Source: Planctomycetota bacterium
Lineage (GTDB): Bacteria; Planctomycetota; Phycisphaerae; Phycisphaerales; SM1A02
Direction of reading: 5' to 3'
Length of the DNA: 64,000 bases
Assembly: GCA_017859745.1 (NCBI GenBank)
Contig: JAFMML010000002.1
Span: 37,488 to 101,487 of the forward strand
Each line of letters starts with the position of its first letter. The stretch's first letter is position 1. Below are positions 45,677 to 53,708 of this stretch, in pieces. The notes under the pieces were generated by a model that did no database searches, had not been told where the DNA came from, and saw only the letters and a program-made list of their open reading frames with translations. Position numbers and translations under genes: made by a program.

Positions 45677-47560
45677 TCAGGCCCGATCGGGATCGAACGT
45701 CGTTCGGACCATCGCGATCTCGTCGCAGCAGTGCTTCTTGGGACAGCGGGCGCAGTCCTTCAGGATCTTCTCAGGCAGACCGTTGACGCTGGTCTGCCGG
45801 AAGCCGAGTCGCTCGAAGAACCGCGGTGCCCGGGTCAGGACGAACACCCGTTCGACCCGCAGACGTGTGGCGATCGAGGCGAGGTGCTCGACGATGCGCG
45901 TTCCAAGGCCGCCGCCGTGGAGATCCGGATCGACGCCGACGGATCGGATCTCCGCAAGCGAGGGGGTGTAGAGCCAGAGCGCCCCGCAGCCGACCACTCG
46001 GCCGTCCAGGGTCGCCACCGCGAAGTCGCGGATCGAGGTGAGGATCTCCTCGTCGGTCCGGGGCAGGTTCTCGCCCGCATCCGCCCAGAGATCCACCAGT
46101 CTTCGGATGCCCGCGAGGTCCTCGACGGTCGCGGTGCGGACCTCGGCGGCGATCGGTTCGTCGCGCCGGAAGGCCGGTGGCCGAAGTCGCGCGAGGCGAG
46201 CGGCGATCTGGTCTCCGGCGGTTCCGCCGACGGCGGATCGCTTCGCCAGGGCCGAATCGACGGTCAGCGCGGTGAACACTCCACGATCGGCCGCGGGTGC
46301 GAGTTCCCGGATCTCCTCGATCGACAGGTCCTCGAGGCGCACGCCACGTTCGATGGCGCGGGCGACGAGCCGCCCGGTCTGATGATGCGCGTCCCGGAAC
46401 GGGACGCCGCGGCCGACGAGATGGTCGGCGAGTTCGGTGGCGTTGGCATGGCCCCCGAGCGCCGCGTCGCGAGCCCGCGGACGATCCACGACGAGACCGT
46501 CCAGCAGAGGGGGCAGCACCCCGAGGCAGGCGGAGGTCTCCTCCATGGCCTCGAACAACGGTCGCTTGTCCTCCTGCAGATCCTTGTTGTAGGCCATGGG
46601 CAGGCTCTTCAGGACCGCGAGAAGCCCCGTCAGCCGACCGATCTGCATGCCGGTCTTTCCACGCACGAGTTCGAGGGCGTCGGGGTTCTTCTTCTGAGGC
46701 ATGATGGAGCTGCCCGAGCACAGTTCGTCGGGAAGTTCCACCAGCGACGCCTCGCCCGAGGCGTAGAAGATCAGATCCTCGGCGAGCCGCGAGAGATGCA
46801 CCGCGAGGATCGCCAGGGCCGCGAGGATCTCGGCCGCGAAGTCGCGATCGGAGACCGCGTCGAGACTGTTGACCGATGCCGCCTCGAATCCAAGGTCGCT
46901 GGCAAGTCGCTCGCGATCGATCGGATAGGCGGTTCCGGCGAGGGCGGCGCAGCCGAGGGGGCAGACCGCGGTCCGGCTGCGGGCGTCGGAGAGACGGCGT
47001 CCATCGCGACGCAGCATCTCGACGTAGGCCAGGCACCAGTGCGCAAACAGGATCGGCTGGGCCCGCTGCAGATGGGTGTACCCCGGAAACACCGTGTCCC
47101 GCTCACGGTCGGCCAGCGCCACGAGAGCGTCGATCACGGCGCGGATCTCCTCCAGTCGCGCGTCGATCGAACGCATCGACCACAGCCGAAGATCGGTCGC
47201 GACCTGGTCGTTGCGACTGCGGCCGGTGTGCAGGCGCTTTCCCAGATCGCCGATGCGCTCGACGAGCTCCCGCTCGACGTAGGAGTGGACGTCCTCGTCG
47301 CCGGCGGCGAGAACCGATGTCGGATCCTCCCGGGCCGCGGTGCGAATGGAGGCGAGTCCCTCCTCGATGCGGTGGCGATCCGTTTCGGAGATCACGCCTG
47401 CTCTCGCCAAGGCGCGGGCCCATGCGGCACTGCCGTCGAGATCCTCGGCGAGCAGGCGATGATCGAACGGCAGCGAGTCGTTGAAGCGGCGGAATCGATC
47501 GTCGACTGCGCCGGAGAGGCGGCCGGCCCAGATCGCGTCGCCGAGTTCGCTGCCGTTCAC
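45677..47560 (-). CDS. argH(A): Argininosuccinate lyase fused to a GNAT N-acetylglutamate synthase-like domain, ArgH(A)
   Basis: 627 residues starting at GTG 47560, within the GTGA shared with the argG stop. Residues 1-460 are a complete argininosuccinate lyase: HTGRSRNDQVATDLRLW, VFPGYTHLQRAQPILF and GSSIMPQKKNP at 283-293 with the catalytic serine loop. Residues 473-627 are a GNAT domain with the acetyl-CoA loop VGVDPDLHGGGLGTRIVEHL (541-560) and a terminal Cys603-x2-Cys606-x4-Cys611-Cys612 cluster, seen in short ArgA-type N-acetylglutamate synthases. Fusions called ArgH(A) are known from Moritella and Vibrio. The fused domain would make N-acetylglutamate de novo, beside ArgJ, which recycles it. 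Confidence 0.92.
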   Translation of the reverse strand: MNGSELGDAIWAGRLSGAVDDRFRRFNDSLPFDHRLLAEDLDGSAAWARALARAGVISETDRHRIEEGLASIRTAAREDPTSVLAAGDEDVHSYVERELVERIGDLGKRLHTGRSRNDQVATDLRLWSMRSIDARLEEIRAVIDALVALADRERDTVFPGYTHLQRAQPILFAHWCLAYVEMLRRDGRRLSDARSRTAVCPLGCAALAGTAYPIDRERLASDLGFEAASVNSLDAVSDRDFAAEILAALAILAVHLSRLAEDLIFYASGEASLVELPDELCSGSSIMPQKKNPDALELVRGKTGMQIGRLTGLLAVLKSLPMAYNKDLQEDKRPLFEAMEETSACLGVLPPLLDGLVVDRPRARDAALGGHANATELADHLVGRGVPFRDAHHQTGRLVARAIERGVRLEDLSIEEIRELAPAADRGVFTALTVDSALAKRSAVGGTAGDQIAARLARLRPPAFRRDEPIAAEVRTATVEDLAGIRRLVDLWADAGENLPRTDEEILTSIRDFAVATLDGRVVGCGALWLYTPSLAEIRSVGVDPDLHGGGLGTRIVEHLASIATRLRVERVFVLTRAPRFFERLGFRQTSVNGLPEKILKDCARCPKKHCCDEIAMVRTTFDPDRA

Positions 47561-48786
47561 GCTCCCGCCCCCTCGGCGATCGCGGCGGTCTGGTTCCGCT
47601 GCGTTGCGGCGATGCGGCTCGGCAGCGTGAACAGGCGGATGAACCCGCCGGCGTCGGCCTGGTGATAGACCTCGTCCGCCGAGAAGGTGGCGAACGATTC
47701 GGCATAGAGGCTGCATGGACTGCGACGGCGGGTGGTGGTGGCGGAGCCCTTGAACAGTCGCACCGCGACCTCCCCCTCGAGACGCTCGGCGATCCTCTCG
47801 AACGCCGCCTGCATCACCTCTCGCTGCGGGGTGAACCAGCGTCCGTCGTAGACCAGCTCGGCGAATCCGATGGCCTGCTCCTGCCGCCACCGGAGCATGC
47901 GGCGATCGAGCACGAGTTCCTCGAGGCCGCGGAGCGCCTCCATGATCACGGTGCCGCCTGGAGTCTCGTAGCAGCCGCGGCTCTTCATGCCCACCAGTCG
48001 GTTCTCGACGATGTCGATGCGGCCGACGCCGTGCGAGCCGGCGATGCGGTTCAGGCGTTCCAGCAGTTCGATCGCCCCGAGGCGTTCGCCATCGAGGGTT
48101 CGCGGTCGCCCCTGCTCGAATCCGAGGATCACTTCGCAGGGCGTGTCCGGAGCCGCCTCCGGCGCGACGGTGCGGGTCCAGATGTCCTCGGGAGGCGCGT
48201 TCCAGGGATCCTCGAGTCCGCCGCCCTCGTGGGAGATGTGCCAGAGGTTCGCATCGCGCGAGTAGATCTTGGTGGCGCTCGCGGTGGTGGGGACGCCGTG
48301 CGCGGCGAGATACTCGAGCAGATCCTCGCGGCCGCGGAAGGACCACTCCCGCCACGGCGCGATCACCTCGAGATCCGGAGCCAGGGCGGCGTAGGTCGCC
48401 TCGAACCGAACCTGGTCGTTGCCCTTGCCGGTGCAGCCGTGCGCGACCGCATCGCAGCCGAGACGGCGCGCCGCCTCGACCTGGGCGCGAGCGATGGGCG
48501 GACGCGCGATCGCGGTGCCGAGGAGATAGCGCCCCTCGTAGACCGCGCCGGAGATCGCGGTCGGGAATGCGAACTCCTCGAGGAACTCCTCTCGCAGATC
48601 GACGATCTCGCAGGCGACGGCGCCGGAGCGGAGGGCCTTCTCCTCGATGCCCTCGAGCTCCTCGGCGCCCTGTCCGACATCGACGACGACCGCAACGACT
48701 CGGGCGTCGTGGTGCTCGAGGAACCACGGAATCATCGCGGAGGTGTCGAGGCCACCGGAGTACGCGACGGCAATGGTGCGGGGCAT
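47557..48786 (-). CDS. argG: Argininosuccinate synthase
   Basis: The 409-residue enzyme joins citrulline and aspartate with ATP. The N-terminal PP-loop AVAYSGGLDTSAMIPW, AHGCTGKGNDQVRFE and DIVENRLVGMKSRGCYETPG are signatures. The start is ATG 48786, right at the PP-loop strand; the frame upstream overlaps argF and is not coding. The stop overlaps the GTG of argH(A). It lies 40 bp after argF. Confidence 0.96.
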   Translation of the reverse strand: MPRTIAVAYSGGLDTSAMIPWFLEHHDARVVAVVVDVGQGAEELEGIEEKALRSGAVACEIVDLREEFLEEFAFPTAISGAVYEGRYLLGTAIARPPIARAQVEAARRLGCDAVAHGCTGKGNDQVRFEATYAALAPDLEVIAPWREWSFRGREDLLEYLAAHGVPTTASATKIYSRDANLWHISHEGGGLEDPWNAPPEDIWTRTVAPEAAPDTPCEVILGFEQGRPRTLDGERLGAIELLERLNRIAGSHGVGRIDIVENRLVGMKSRGCYETPGGTVIMEALRGLEELVLDRRMLRWRQEQAIGFAELVYDGRWFTPQREVMQAAFERIAERLEGEVAVRLFKGSATTTRRRSPCSLYAESFATFSADEVYHQADAGGFIRLFTLPSRIAATQRNQTAAIAEGAGA

Positions 48787-48826
48787 GGCGAATCCGTCTC
48801 GGGGAGGGGGGGAAGGAGCGGCGATC

Positions 48827-49789
48827 TCAACGATCTCGCAGCAGTCGGACCAGCAGGGCGTTCTGGGCGTGCATGCGGTTCTCCGCCTGGTCGAACACGA
48901 CCGACGCGGGGCCGTCGATGACCTCGTCGAGCACCTCTTCGCCGCGATGCGCCGGCAGGCAGTGCATGAAGAGGGCCTGGGGGCCGGCGATCCGCATGAG
49001 TTCGGCGTCGACTCGGTAGGGCTCGAGGACGCGGCGCTTGTCGCGAACCCCGGCGGGATCGGCGGAGTCGCCCATCGAGAACCAGGTGTCGGTGTAGATC
49101 GCGTCTGCGCCCGCGATGGCCGACACCTCGTCGCTGCAGACGATCTCGGCACCGCTCGCTTCGGCGAGCCGGCGGCACTCCCGCTCGATCCCGGGATCGG
49201 GGCGGAAGCTGGGCGGAGTGACGGCGAGGAAGCGGCCACCGACGATGGCGACCGACTCCATCAGCGAGTGGCAGACGTTGTTGCCTTCTCCGACGTAGGC
49301 GATCGTGCATTCGCCGGGCGCGCGACCGTGATCGGCGAGGGTGAGCAGATCCGCCAACGCCTGGCAGGGGTGGAAGCGATCGGACAGCGCGTTGACGACG
49401 GGCACCCGGCTCGTCCGGGCGAGTTCCTCGAGGGTCCGATGCTCGAACACCCGCGCCACCACGACATCGGTCCATCGTTCGAGATTGCGGGCGTAGTCGC
49501 CGATCGACTCTCGCACGCCCAGTCGTTCGGTCCGGTGGTCGAGGTGGACCGCCTGCCCGCCGAGCTTGCCGATCCCGATCTCGAAACTGACCCGGGTTCG
49601 CAACGACGGCTTCTCGAAGAGCATCACGAGCGAACGTCCCGCGAGTCGCTCGAGTCCCGCTCGGGGATCGGCCTGCAGGGCGGCCCGCAGTTCGGCGGCC
49701 TCGGCAAGCAGCTCGAGGATGCCGTCGCGACCGAGATCGGTTGCCCGAAGCAGATGGGGCGTGATGACGGCGGGTGCCGAGAGGCTCAT
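48827..49789 (-). CDS. argF: Ornithine carbamoyltransferase
   Basis: 320 residues. The carbamoyl phosphate site FEKPSLRTRVSFE (about 59-71), with the SxRT motif, the HPCQ motif and the ornithine-site MHCLPAHRGEEV place it as ornithine rather than aspartate carbamoyltransferase; the Cys of HCLP is the ornithine-binding residue. ATG 49789 overlaps the argB stop (ATGA). Confidence 0.95.
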   Translation of the reverse strand: MSLSAPAVITPHLLRATDLGRDGILELLAEAAELRAALQADPRAGLERLAGRSLVMLFEKPSLRTRVSFEIGIGKLGGQAVHLDHRTERLGVRESIGDYARNLERWTDVVVARVFEHRTLEELARTSRVPVVNALSDRFHPCQALADLLTLADHGRAPGECTIAYVGEGNNVCHSLMESVAIVGGRFLAVTPPSFRPDPGIERECRRLAEASGAEIVCSDEVSAIAGADAIYTDTWFSMGDSADPAGVRDKRRVLEPYRVDAELMRIAGPQALFMHCLPAHRGEEVLDEVIDGPASVVFDQAENRMHAQNALLVRLLRDR

Positions 49790-50634
49790 CTTCCAGGACT
49801 CCCAGCGGGGGCGGGGGAACGATGCCGGTGGGTCGCAGCGGTCGAGGAGGGCACGATCCGGGTGCCCGCCTCGTCGGACCCCCAGCCGGCGATGCGCACC
49901 GAGATCCCGATCGAGTCGGCGGCGGCGAGGGCGCCGCGAACCTTGGGAATCATCCCGCCGTCGATCCAGCCTTCGGCGATTCCCGTCTCGACGACGACCC
50001 GATCGAGTTCGACGGCGATCTCGCCGTCGGGCCCTCGGACCCCGGGCACGTCGGTCAGCAGCAGCAACTCGCGAGCTTCGACGATGTTCGCCAGCCCTGC
50101 AGCGGCGGCGTCGGCGTTCACGTTGAGAAGTTCGCCCTGCTCGTCGCAGCCGATCGATGCGACCACCGGCAGGAAGCCCGCATCTCCGAGAGCCTCGATC
50201 GCTCGCGGATCGCCATCCACGACCTCGCCGACTCGGCCTGGATCGAAGTCGAGTCCGGTCGCGACTCGGCACCGGGCGAGGCCGCCGTCGCACAAGGTGA
50301 GTCCCATCGCCGGAACGCCCTCGGCGACCAGGCTGGCGACGAGATCGGTGTTGACGCGGCCCGCGAGCACGCCGGCGACGATCTCCATCTGTTCCGGCGG
50401 CGTGATGCGGATGCCGTCGCGACGGTCGGTGGTCATGCCGAGCCTCGTCACGAGCCGATCGACCTCGCCGCCGCCACCATGGACCACGACCACCCGCTCG
50501 CCCGCGCGATGCAGTCGCGCGAGGCGCTGGGCGACGGTCCGTCGGATCGAGGACTCCTCGAGGGCGGCGCCGCCGATCTTGACGACCACGGCCCGGTCCG
50601 CGGAAGAGGTTTCGAGCGTCACGGGATCCTGCAT
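49786..50634 (-). CDS. argB: Acetylglutamate kinase
   Basis: 282 residues of the amino acid kinase fold. VVKIGGAALEESS (about 17-29), VVHGGGGEVDRLV and the C-terminal GWIDGGMIPKVRGA make the ATP and N-acetylglutamate sites. GGAGGTG just before ATG 50634 is one of the best ribosome binding sites in the window, and it is inside the end of argC, overlapping that gene by 16 bp. An N-terminal arginine-sensing helix like that of arginine-inhibited hexameric kinases is short or absent, so feedback control cannot be predicted. Confidence 0.94.
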   Translation of the reverse strand: MQDPVTLETSSADRAVVVKIGGAALEESSIRRTVAQRLARLHRAGERVVVVHGGGGEVDRLVTRLGMTTDRRDGIRITPPEQMEIVAGVLAGRVNTDLVASLVAEGVPAMGLTLCDGGLARCRVATGLDFDPGRVGEVVDGDPRAIEALGDAGFLPVVASIGCDEQGELLNVNADAAAAGLANIVEARELLLLTDVPGVRGPDGEIAVELDRVVVETGIAEGWIDGGMIPKVRGALAAADSIGISVRIAGWGSDEAGTRIVPSSTAATHRHRSPAPAGSPGR

Positions 50635-51662
50635 GGCACCTCCCGAATGGTCGCGGGCACCAGGCCGAACCGAAGTTCGAAGCACTGCACCGCCTGCCCG
50701 GAGGCGCCCTTGACGAGGTTGTCGATGGCGCTCGAGATCACCACGTGCGGATGGCGGGGGTGCACCGCGAGGCCGATGTCGCAGTGATTGGTTCGTTCGA
50801 CGTGGCGAACCGCGGGCCAGCGACCCGGCGGGAGCAGACGGACGAATGGTCCGTCGTAGGCGGCGGCGAGCGTCTCGCGGACCGTGGATTCCGAGGTTCC
50901 GGGCCTCAGACGCACATGGATCGTCGCGAGAATGCCCCGATCGAAGGCGCCGAGTTGCGGTGTGAAGACGACCTCGGCACCACCATGGGCGTTCATCTCG
51001 GGCTCGTGGCGATGGCACATCACGCCGTAGGCCTGAAGGCTGACCTCGGAGAAGACCGTTCTCGCGTTCGGAGCTCGGCCGGCGCCGCTCGCCCCGCTCA
51101 CGGCATCGACGATGACCGGCTCGCCCGCGGCGAGCAGTCCCGCATCCGACAGAGGTCGAAGCGGCAGGATCACGGCAGTCGGGTAGCAGCCCGGCACCGC
51201 GATGAGATCGCTGGCCGCGATCGCCTCGGCGTTCAGTTCGGCCAGACCGTAGGCGGCGCGGGCGAGAAGCTCGGGATGTTCGTGCCGGAAGCCGTAGTGG
51301 CGCGGATAGTCGGCCGGATCGGGAAGGCGGAAGGCTGCCGAGAGGTCCAGAACCACCGTGCCGCCCGCGAGGAGGGCCGGTGCGAGATCGTGGCTGGTCT
51401 CGTGGGGCGTGGCGAGGAAGACCGCGTCGGGGCGGGTCGCGAGAATCGACTCGGCATCTGCGGGGCGGACCACCCCGTCGAGACGACTCCGCAGTCGAGG
51501 GTGGACATCGCCGATCTGCGGAGGTTCGCCGCTTCGGCGGTCCGAGCCGAACAAGCCCACGATCTCGACGCGGCGGAGACCGAGCAGGCGTTCGAGCAAT
51601 TCGCCGCCGGCATAGCCGGTGGCGCCCACGACGGCACAGCGGATCGTCGATCTGTTGTTCAT
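50619..51662 (-). CDS. argC: N-acetyl-gamma-glutamyl-phosphate reductase
   Basis: The 347-residue NADPH-dependent enzyme has the nucleotide loop VVGATGYAGGELLERLLG at the N-terminus (about 11-28), the active-site cysteine in VPGCYPTAVILPL (about 157-169) and the histidine region VMCHRHEPEM. It is the second gene of the operon, 61 bp after argR, and overlaps argB. Confidence 0.96.
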   Translation of the reverse strand: MNNRSTIRCAVVGATGYAGGELLERLLGLRRVEIVGLFGSDRRSGEPPQIGDVHPRLRSRLDGVVRPADAESILATRPDAVFLATPHETSHDLAPALLAGGTVVLDLSAAFRLPDPADYPRHYGFRHEHPELLARAAYGLAELNAEAIAASDLIAVPGCYPTAVILPLRPLSDAGLLAAGEPVIVDAVSGASGAGRAPNARTVFSEVSLQAYGVMCHRHEPEMNAHGGAEVVFTPQLGAFDRGILATIHVRLRPGTSESTVRETLAAAYDGPFVRLLPPGRWPAVRHVERTNHCDIGLAVHPRHPHVVISSAIDNLVKGASGQAVQCFELRFGLVPATIREVPCRIP

Positions 51663-51723
51663 CGCGAGGGATCCTTTTCGACGGGGCGAGGGTTCGCCCT
51701 GCCCGTGGCTGCCGTGGTGCTTC

Positions 51724-52173
51724 TCAGGGGAGCCCCGCGAGCGTGGAGAGGCGGTTGAGCAGACGCTCGGCCGAACTCGGCGATCCCGCCGCGACGAAGA
51801 CGGTGTCGTCCCCCGCGATCGTTCCGACGAGCCCGGGAAGCGCGGCCCGGTCGAGTTCGGCCGCCAGGGCGTTGCCGTGACCGGGCGGGGTCCTCAGCAC
51901 GAGCAGGTTGCCGGCACGGACGCTTGCGAGAAGTTCGCGGCGCAGCGTGGAGATCAACGCCTGCTCGGATCCGGCGTGTTCCACTTCGGACGGGAGGCGG
52001 TAGCCGTCCGGCCCCTTGACCACGCCCATCTCGGAGAGATCCCGAGACAACGTCGCCTGGGTGCAGTCGAAGCCCGACTCCGCGAGGGCGTCGCAGAGGT
52101 CCGACTGGCGTCGGCATCGGCGATCCTCGATCACCCTTCGAAGGGCTTCGTGACGGCGGAGCTTCGAGGACAT
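51724..52173 (-). CDS. argR: Arginine repressor ArgR
   Basis: 149 residues. The N-terminal winged helix (SSKLRRHEALRRVIEDRRCR, then TQATLSRDLSEMGVVK) binds ARG boxes. The C-terminal domain forms hexamers and binds arginine through GTIAGDDT, whose two aspartates contact the ligand. ATG 52173 is taken as start because it matches the family N-terminus and lies 7 nt after a -10 box, with no ribosome binding site; a TTG at 52209 is in frame but is inside the promoter. argR leads the operon argR-C-B-F-G-H(A)-J. Confidence 0.93.
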   Translation of the reverse strand: MSSKLRRHEALRRVIEDRRCRRQSDLCDALAESGFDCTQATLSRDLSEMGVVKGPDGYRLPSEVEHAGSEQALISTLRRELLASVRAGNLLVLRTPPGHGNALAAELDRAALPGLVGTIAGDDTVFVAAGSPSSAERLLNRLSTLAGLP

Positions 52174-52209
52174 CTGCAGAATTATGCAGTGGATGGAATG
52201 AAATTGCAA
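52174..52209 (-). promoter_or_regulatory. Leaderless argR promoter overlapped by two ARG-box-like operators
   Basis: On the minus strand TTGCAA (52204-52209) and CATAAT (52181-52186) stand 17 bp apart, and only 7 bp separate the -10 from the argR ATG. Two imperfect ARG boxes overlap them: TGCAATTTCATTCC (52195-52208, 10 of 14 matches to TGAATWWWWATTCA) and TGCATAATTCTGCA (52175-52188, 11 of 14), with 6 bp between the 14-bp cores. Repressor bound here would cover both promoter elements, so autorepression of the operon by ArgR and arginine is expected. Confidence 0.72.
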
Positions 52210-52235
52210 GGCCGCCCCGCATTGGGGGCGGCCTT
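52208..52235 (-). terminator. Terminator of infC
   Basis: On the minus strand AAGGCCGCCCC (52225-52235) pairs with GGGGCGGCCTT (52208-52218) over 11 bp. The T-rich stretch that follows (TTGCAATTT) also forms the -35 and upstream ARG box of the argR promoter, so terminator and promoter abut. Confidence 0.8.
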
Positions 52236-52265
52236 CGGTTCCGGGCGTTCGGTGGACGGATCGGT

Positions 52266-52970
52266 TCAGGGCGTCGAGGAGGTCTCGTCGCTGGAATCGG
52301 TCGCCGCAACCGGTGTCTCGGGGGCAGGTGTCGGAGGCGTCTGGAGTGCCGCGTCGTCGCCGTCCGGCGGAGGGGCCGCCGCAGCGGCGTCGGCCGCTTG
52401 CTGCCGCTTGATCGCCTCGATCCTCGGGCGGTCTGGGACGAGGATCATGTTCATGCGCCGGCCGTTGAGGCGGGGGGGCATCTCGACCTTCGAGATGTCG
52501 GCGAGTTCCTCGATCACCTCCCGCATGCGGGAGTCTCCGCGATCTCGGTGGGCCATCTCACGGGCGCCTCGAAAGTTCTGCACGATCTGCACGCGGTGTC
52601 CTGCCATCAGGAACTTCCGGGCCTGATTCATGCGGATGCCCACGTCGTGGGGATCGATCTTCATCGATCGACCGAGGCGGACCTCCTTGAGTTCCGATCC
52701 CTTGCTGCGGGCCCGCCCGGCGCGGTCCTTCTTGCGCTGCTCGAATCGGTACTTGCCGTAGTCCATGATCCGGCAGACCGGAGGACGGACGTCGGCGGCC
52801 ATCTCCACCAGATCCAGCCCGAGGTCGGCGGCGCGTCGGCGAGCCTCGTCGGTGTCGACGACGCCGACCATCTCGCCGTTCTCGTCGATCAGACGGATGG
52901 GCGTGATCCGAATCCGCTCGTTCATCCTCGGCCCGCTGGGCGTGGGCTCCCCTCGGTAGTGTCGTCGCAT
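52266..52970 (-). CDS. infC: Translation initiation factor IF-3 with a C-terminal low-complexity tail
   Basis: 234 residues. The N-terminal domain (RITPIRLIDENGEMVGVVDT, DLVEMAADVRPPVCRIMDYG) and C-terminal domain (KEVRLGRSMKIDPHDVGIRM and the rest) are complete. The last 45 or so residues are an Ala/Pro/Asp/Ser-rich tail not found in the E. coli protein. The start at ATG 52970 gives the MRRHYRG N-terminus common in planctomycetes; ATG 52925 (MNERIRI) is the alternative. rpmI and rplT, normally downstream, are absent: the arginine operon follows. Confidence 0.94.
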   Translation of the reverse strand: MRRHYRGEPTPSGPRMNERIRITPIRLIDENGEMVGVVDTDEARRRAADLGLDLVEMAADVRPPVCRIMDYGKYRFEQRKKDRAGRARSKGSELKEVRLGRSMKIDPHDVGIRMNQARKFLMAGHRVQIVQNFRGAREMAHRDRGDSRMREVIEELADISKVEMPPRLNGRRMNMILVPDRPRIEAIKRQQAADAAAAAPPPDGDDAALQTPPTPAPETPVAATDSSDETSSTP

Positions 52971-53536
52971 GTGGGAGATGGGTGGGTTCCTTTCAGACTG
53001 CCGGATGGAGAGTTGACCCTGCCGCCCGGTCCGGCACCAGCGCGACGAGGAACGAATCGTCCGGCCCCGGCAAGGGGGACCGGAACGGAATGGACGGAGA
53101 ATCGGCGAGGCGGGACCTCGTCTCCCAGTCGATCATCGCAGGCGACTCATCGGGCCATGGGGGCGGATTCGGCGCCGGACGTGGACAGGGGTGTGGGACC
53201 TTCGAATCCCCATCGCCATCTCTCTTCGCAGAGGGCACTGCCCGCGGAAGCGTGGGGTGCCTGGCAGGCGACGAGGTTCGAGTGGGGATCGGTCACCAAC
53301 AGTTGGGACTCGCAGGGGGACTGGCGGTCGGGGCTCGCAGAGAAGACTCGCAGGGACGCTCACGGCCCTTCGGCGGTCCTCGCGTGGCGACCTCGGGACG
53401 ATACTTCGCGTTTCGGGCGTGGGCAAACGGAAAGCCGCCAATGCGGGGCGAACCTGCGGAGTTCGGTGACGGTTTCAATGCCTCGCGGGTGCCGAAACAC
53501 CTGCCGTGTCCGGATCGTCCGAAACGTCCCGCCGGT
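52971..53536. other. 566-bp region with no recognised gene, upstream of infC
   Basis: No frame here shows family similarity. On the minus strand the region would be the infC leader; it has the heptamer CTGCGAG three times in about 60 bp (53300-53360), of unknown meaning. A long leader is common before infC in other bacteria, where it can carry autoregulatory structure, but no conserved element was recognised. Confidence 0.6.
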
Positions 53537-53662
53537 TCAGGGAAGACCGCCCCGCAGCGGGTTGGGTGCCGGGTCGCCGGCCTGATCGGCGACCACGACT
53601 GGGGCCGCCTTGAAGGCGAGCAGTGGGAGGATGAGAAGTCCGGCGAACATGGTGCGAGGCAT
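53537..53662 (-). CDS. Small putative secreted peptide
   Basis: 41 codons from ATG 53662, with GGGGAG six bases upstream. The first half is a typical signal sequence (MPRTMFAGLLILPLLAFKAA), and the remainder is a short Ala/Pro/Gly peptide. It lies 46 bp after the thrS stop. The good ribosome binding site and signal-like start argue for a real gene, but it is short and not recognised. Confidence 0.4.
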   Translation of the reverse strand: MPRTMFAGLLILPLLAFKAAPVVVADQAGDPAPNPLRGGLP

Positions 53663-53708
53663 CGTGGGCTCCCCGCGAAGGGGGAAGGTGAGCAGCACCG
53701 AAGTCGGT

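Noticed and set aside
45677..48727. A 1016-codon single gene spanning argH and an N-terminal part over argG
   Set aside because: The first 388 codons are the shadow of argG in another frame; argH begins at GTG 47560, coupled to the argG stop.
48827..50293. Longer N-terminal form of argF
   Set aside because: The open frame continues upstream but overlaps argB; the conserved N-terminus and the ATGA overlap fix the start at 49789.
53190..53215. A T-arm-like TTCGAATCCC sequence suggesting a tRNA
   Set aside because: The flanking bases do not pair as a T stem, and no acceptor, D or anticodon stem can be drawn. No tRNA was found anywhere in the window.
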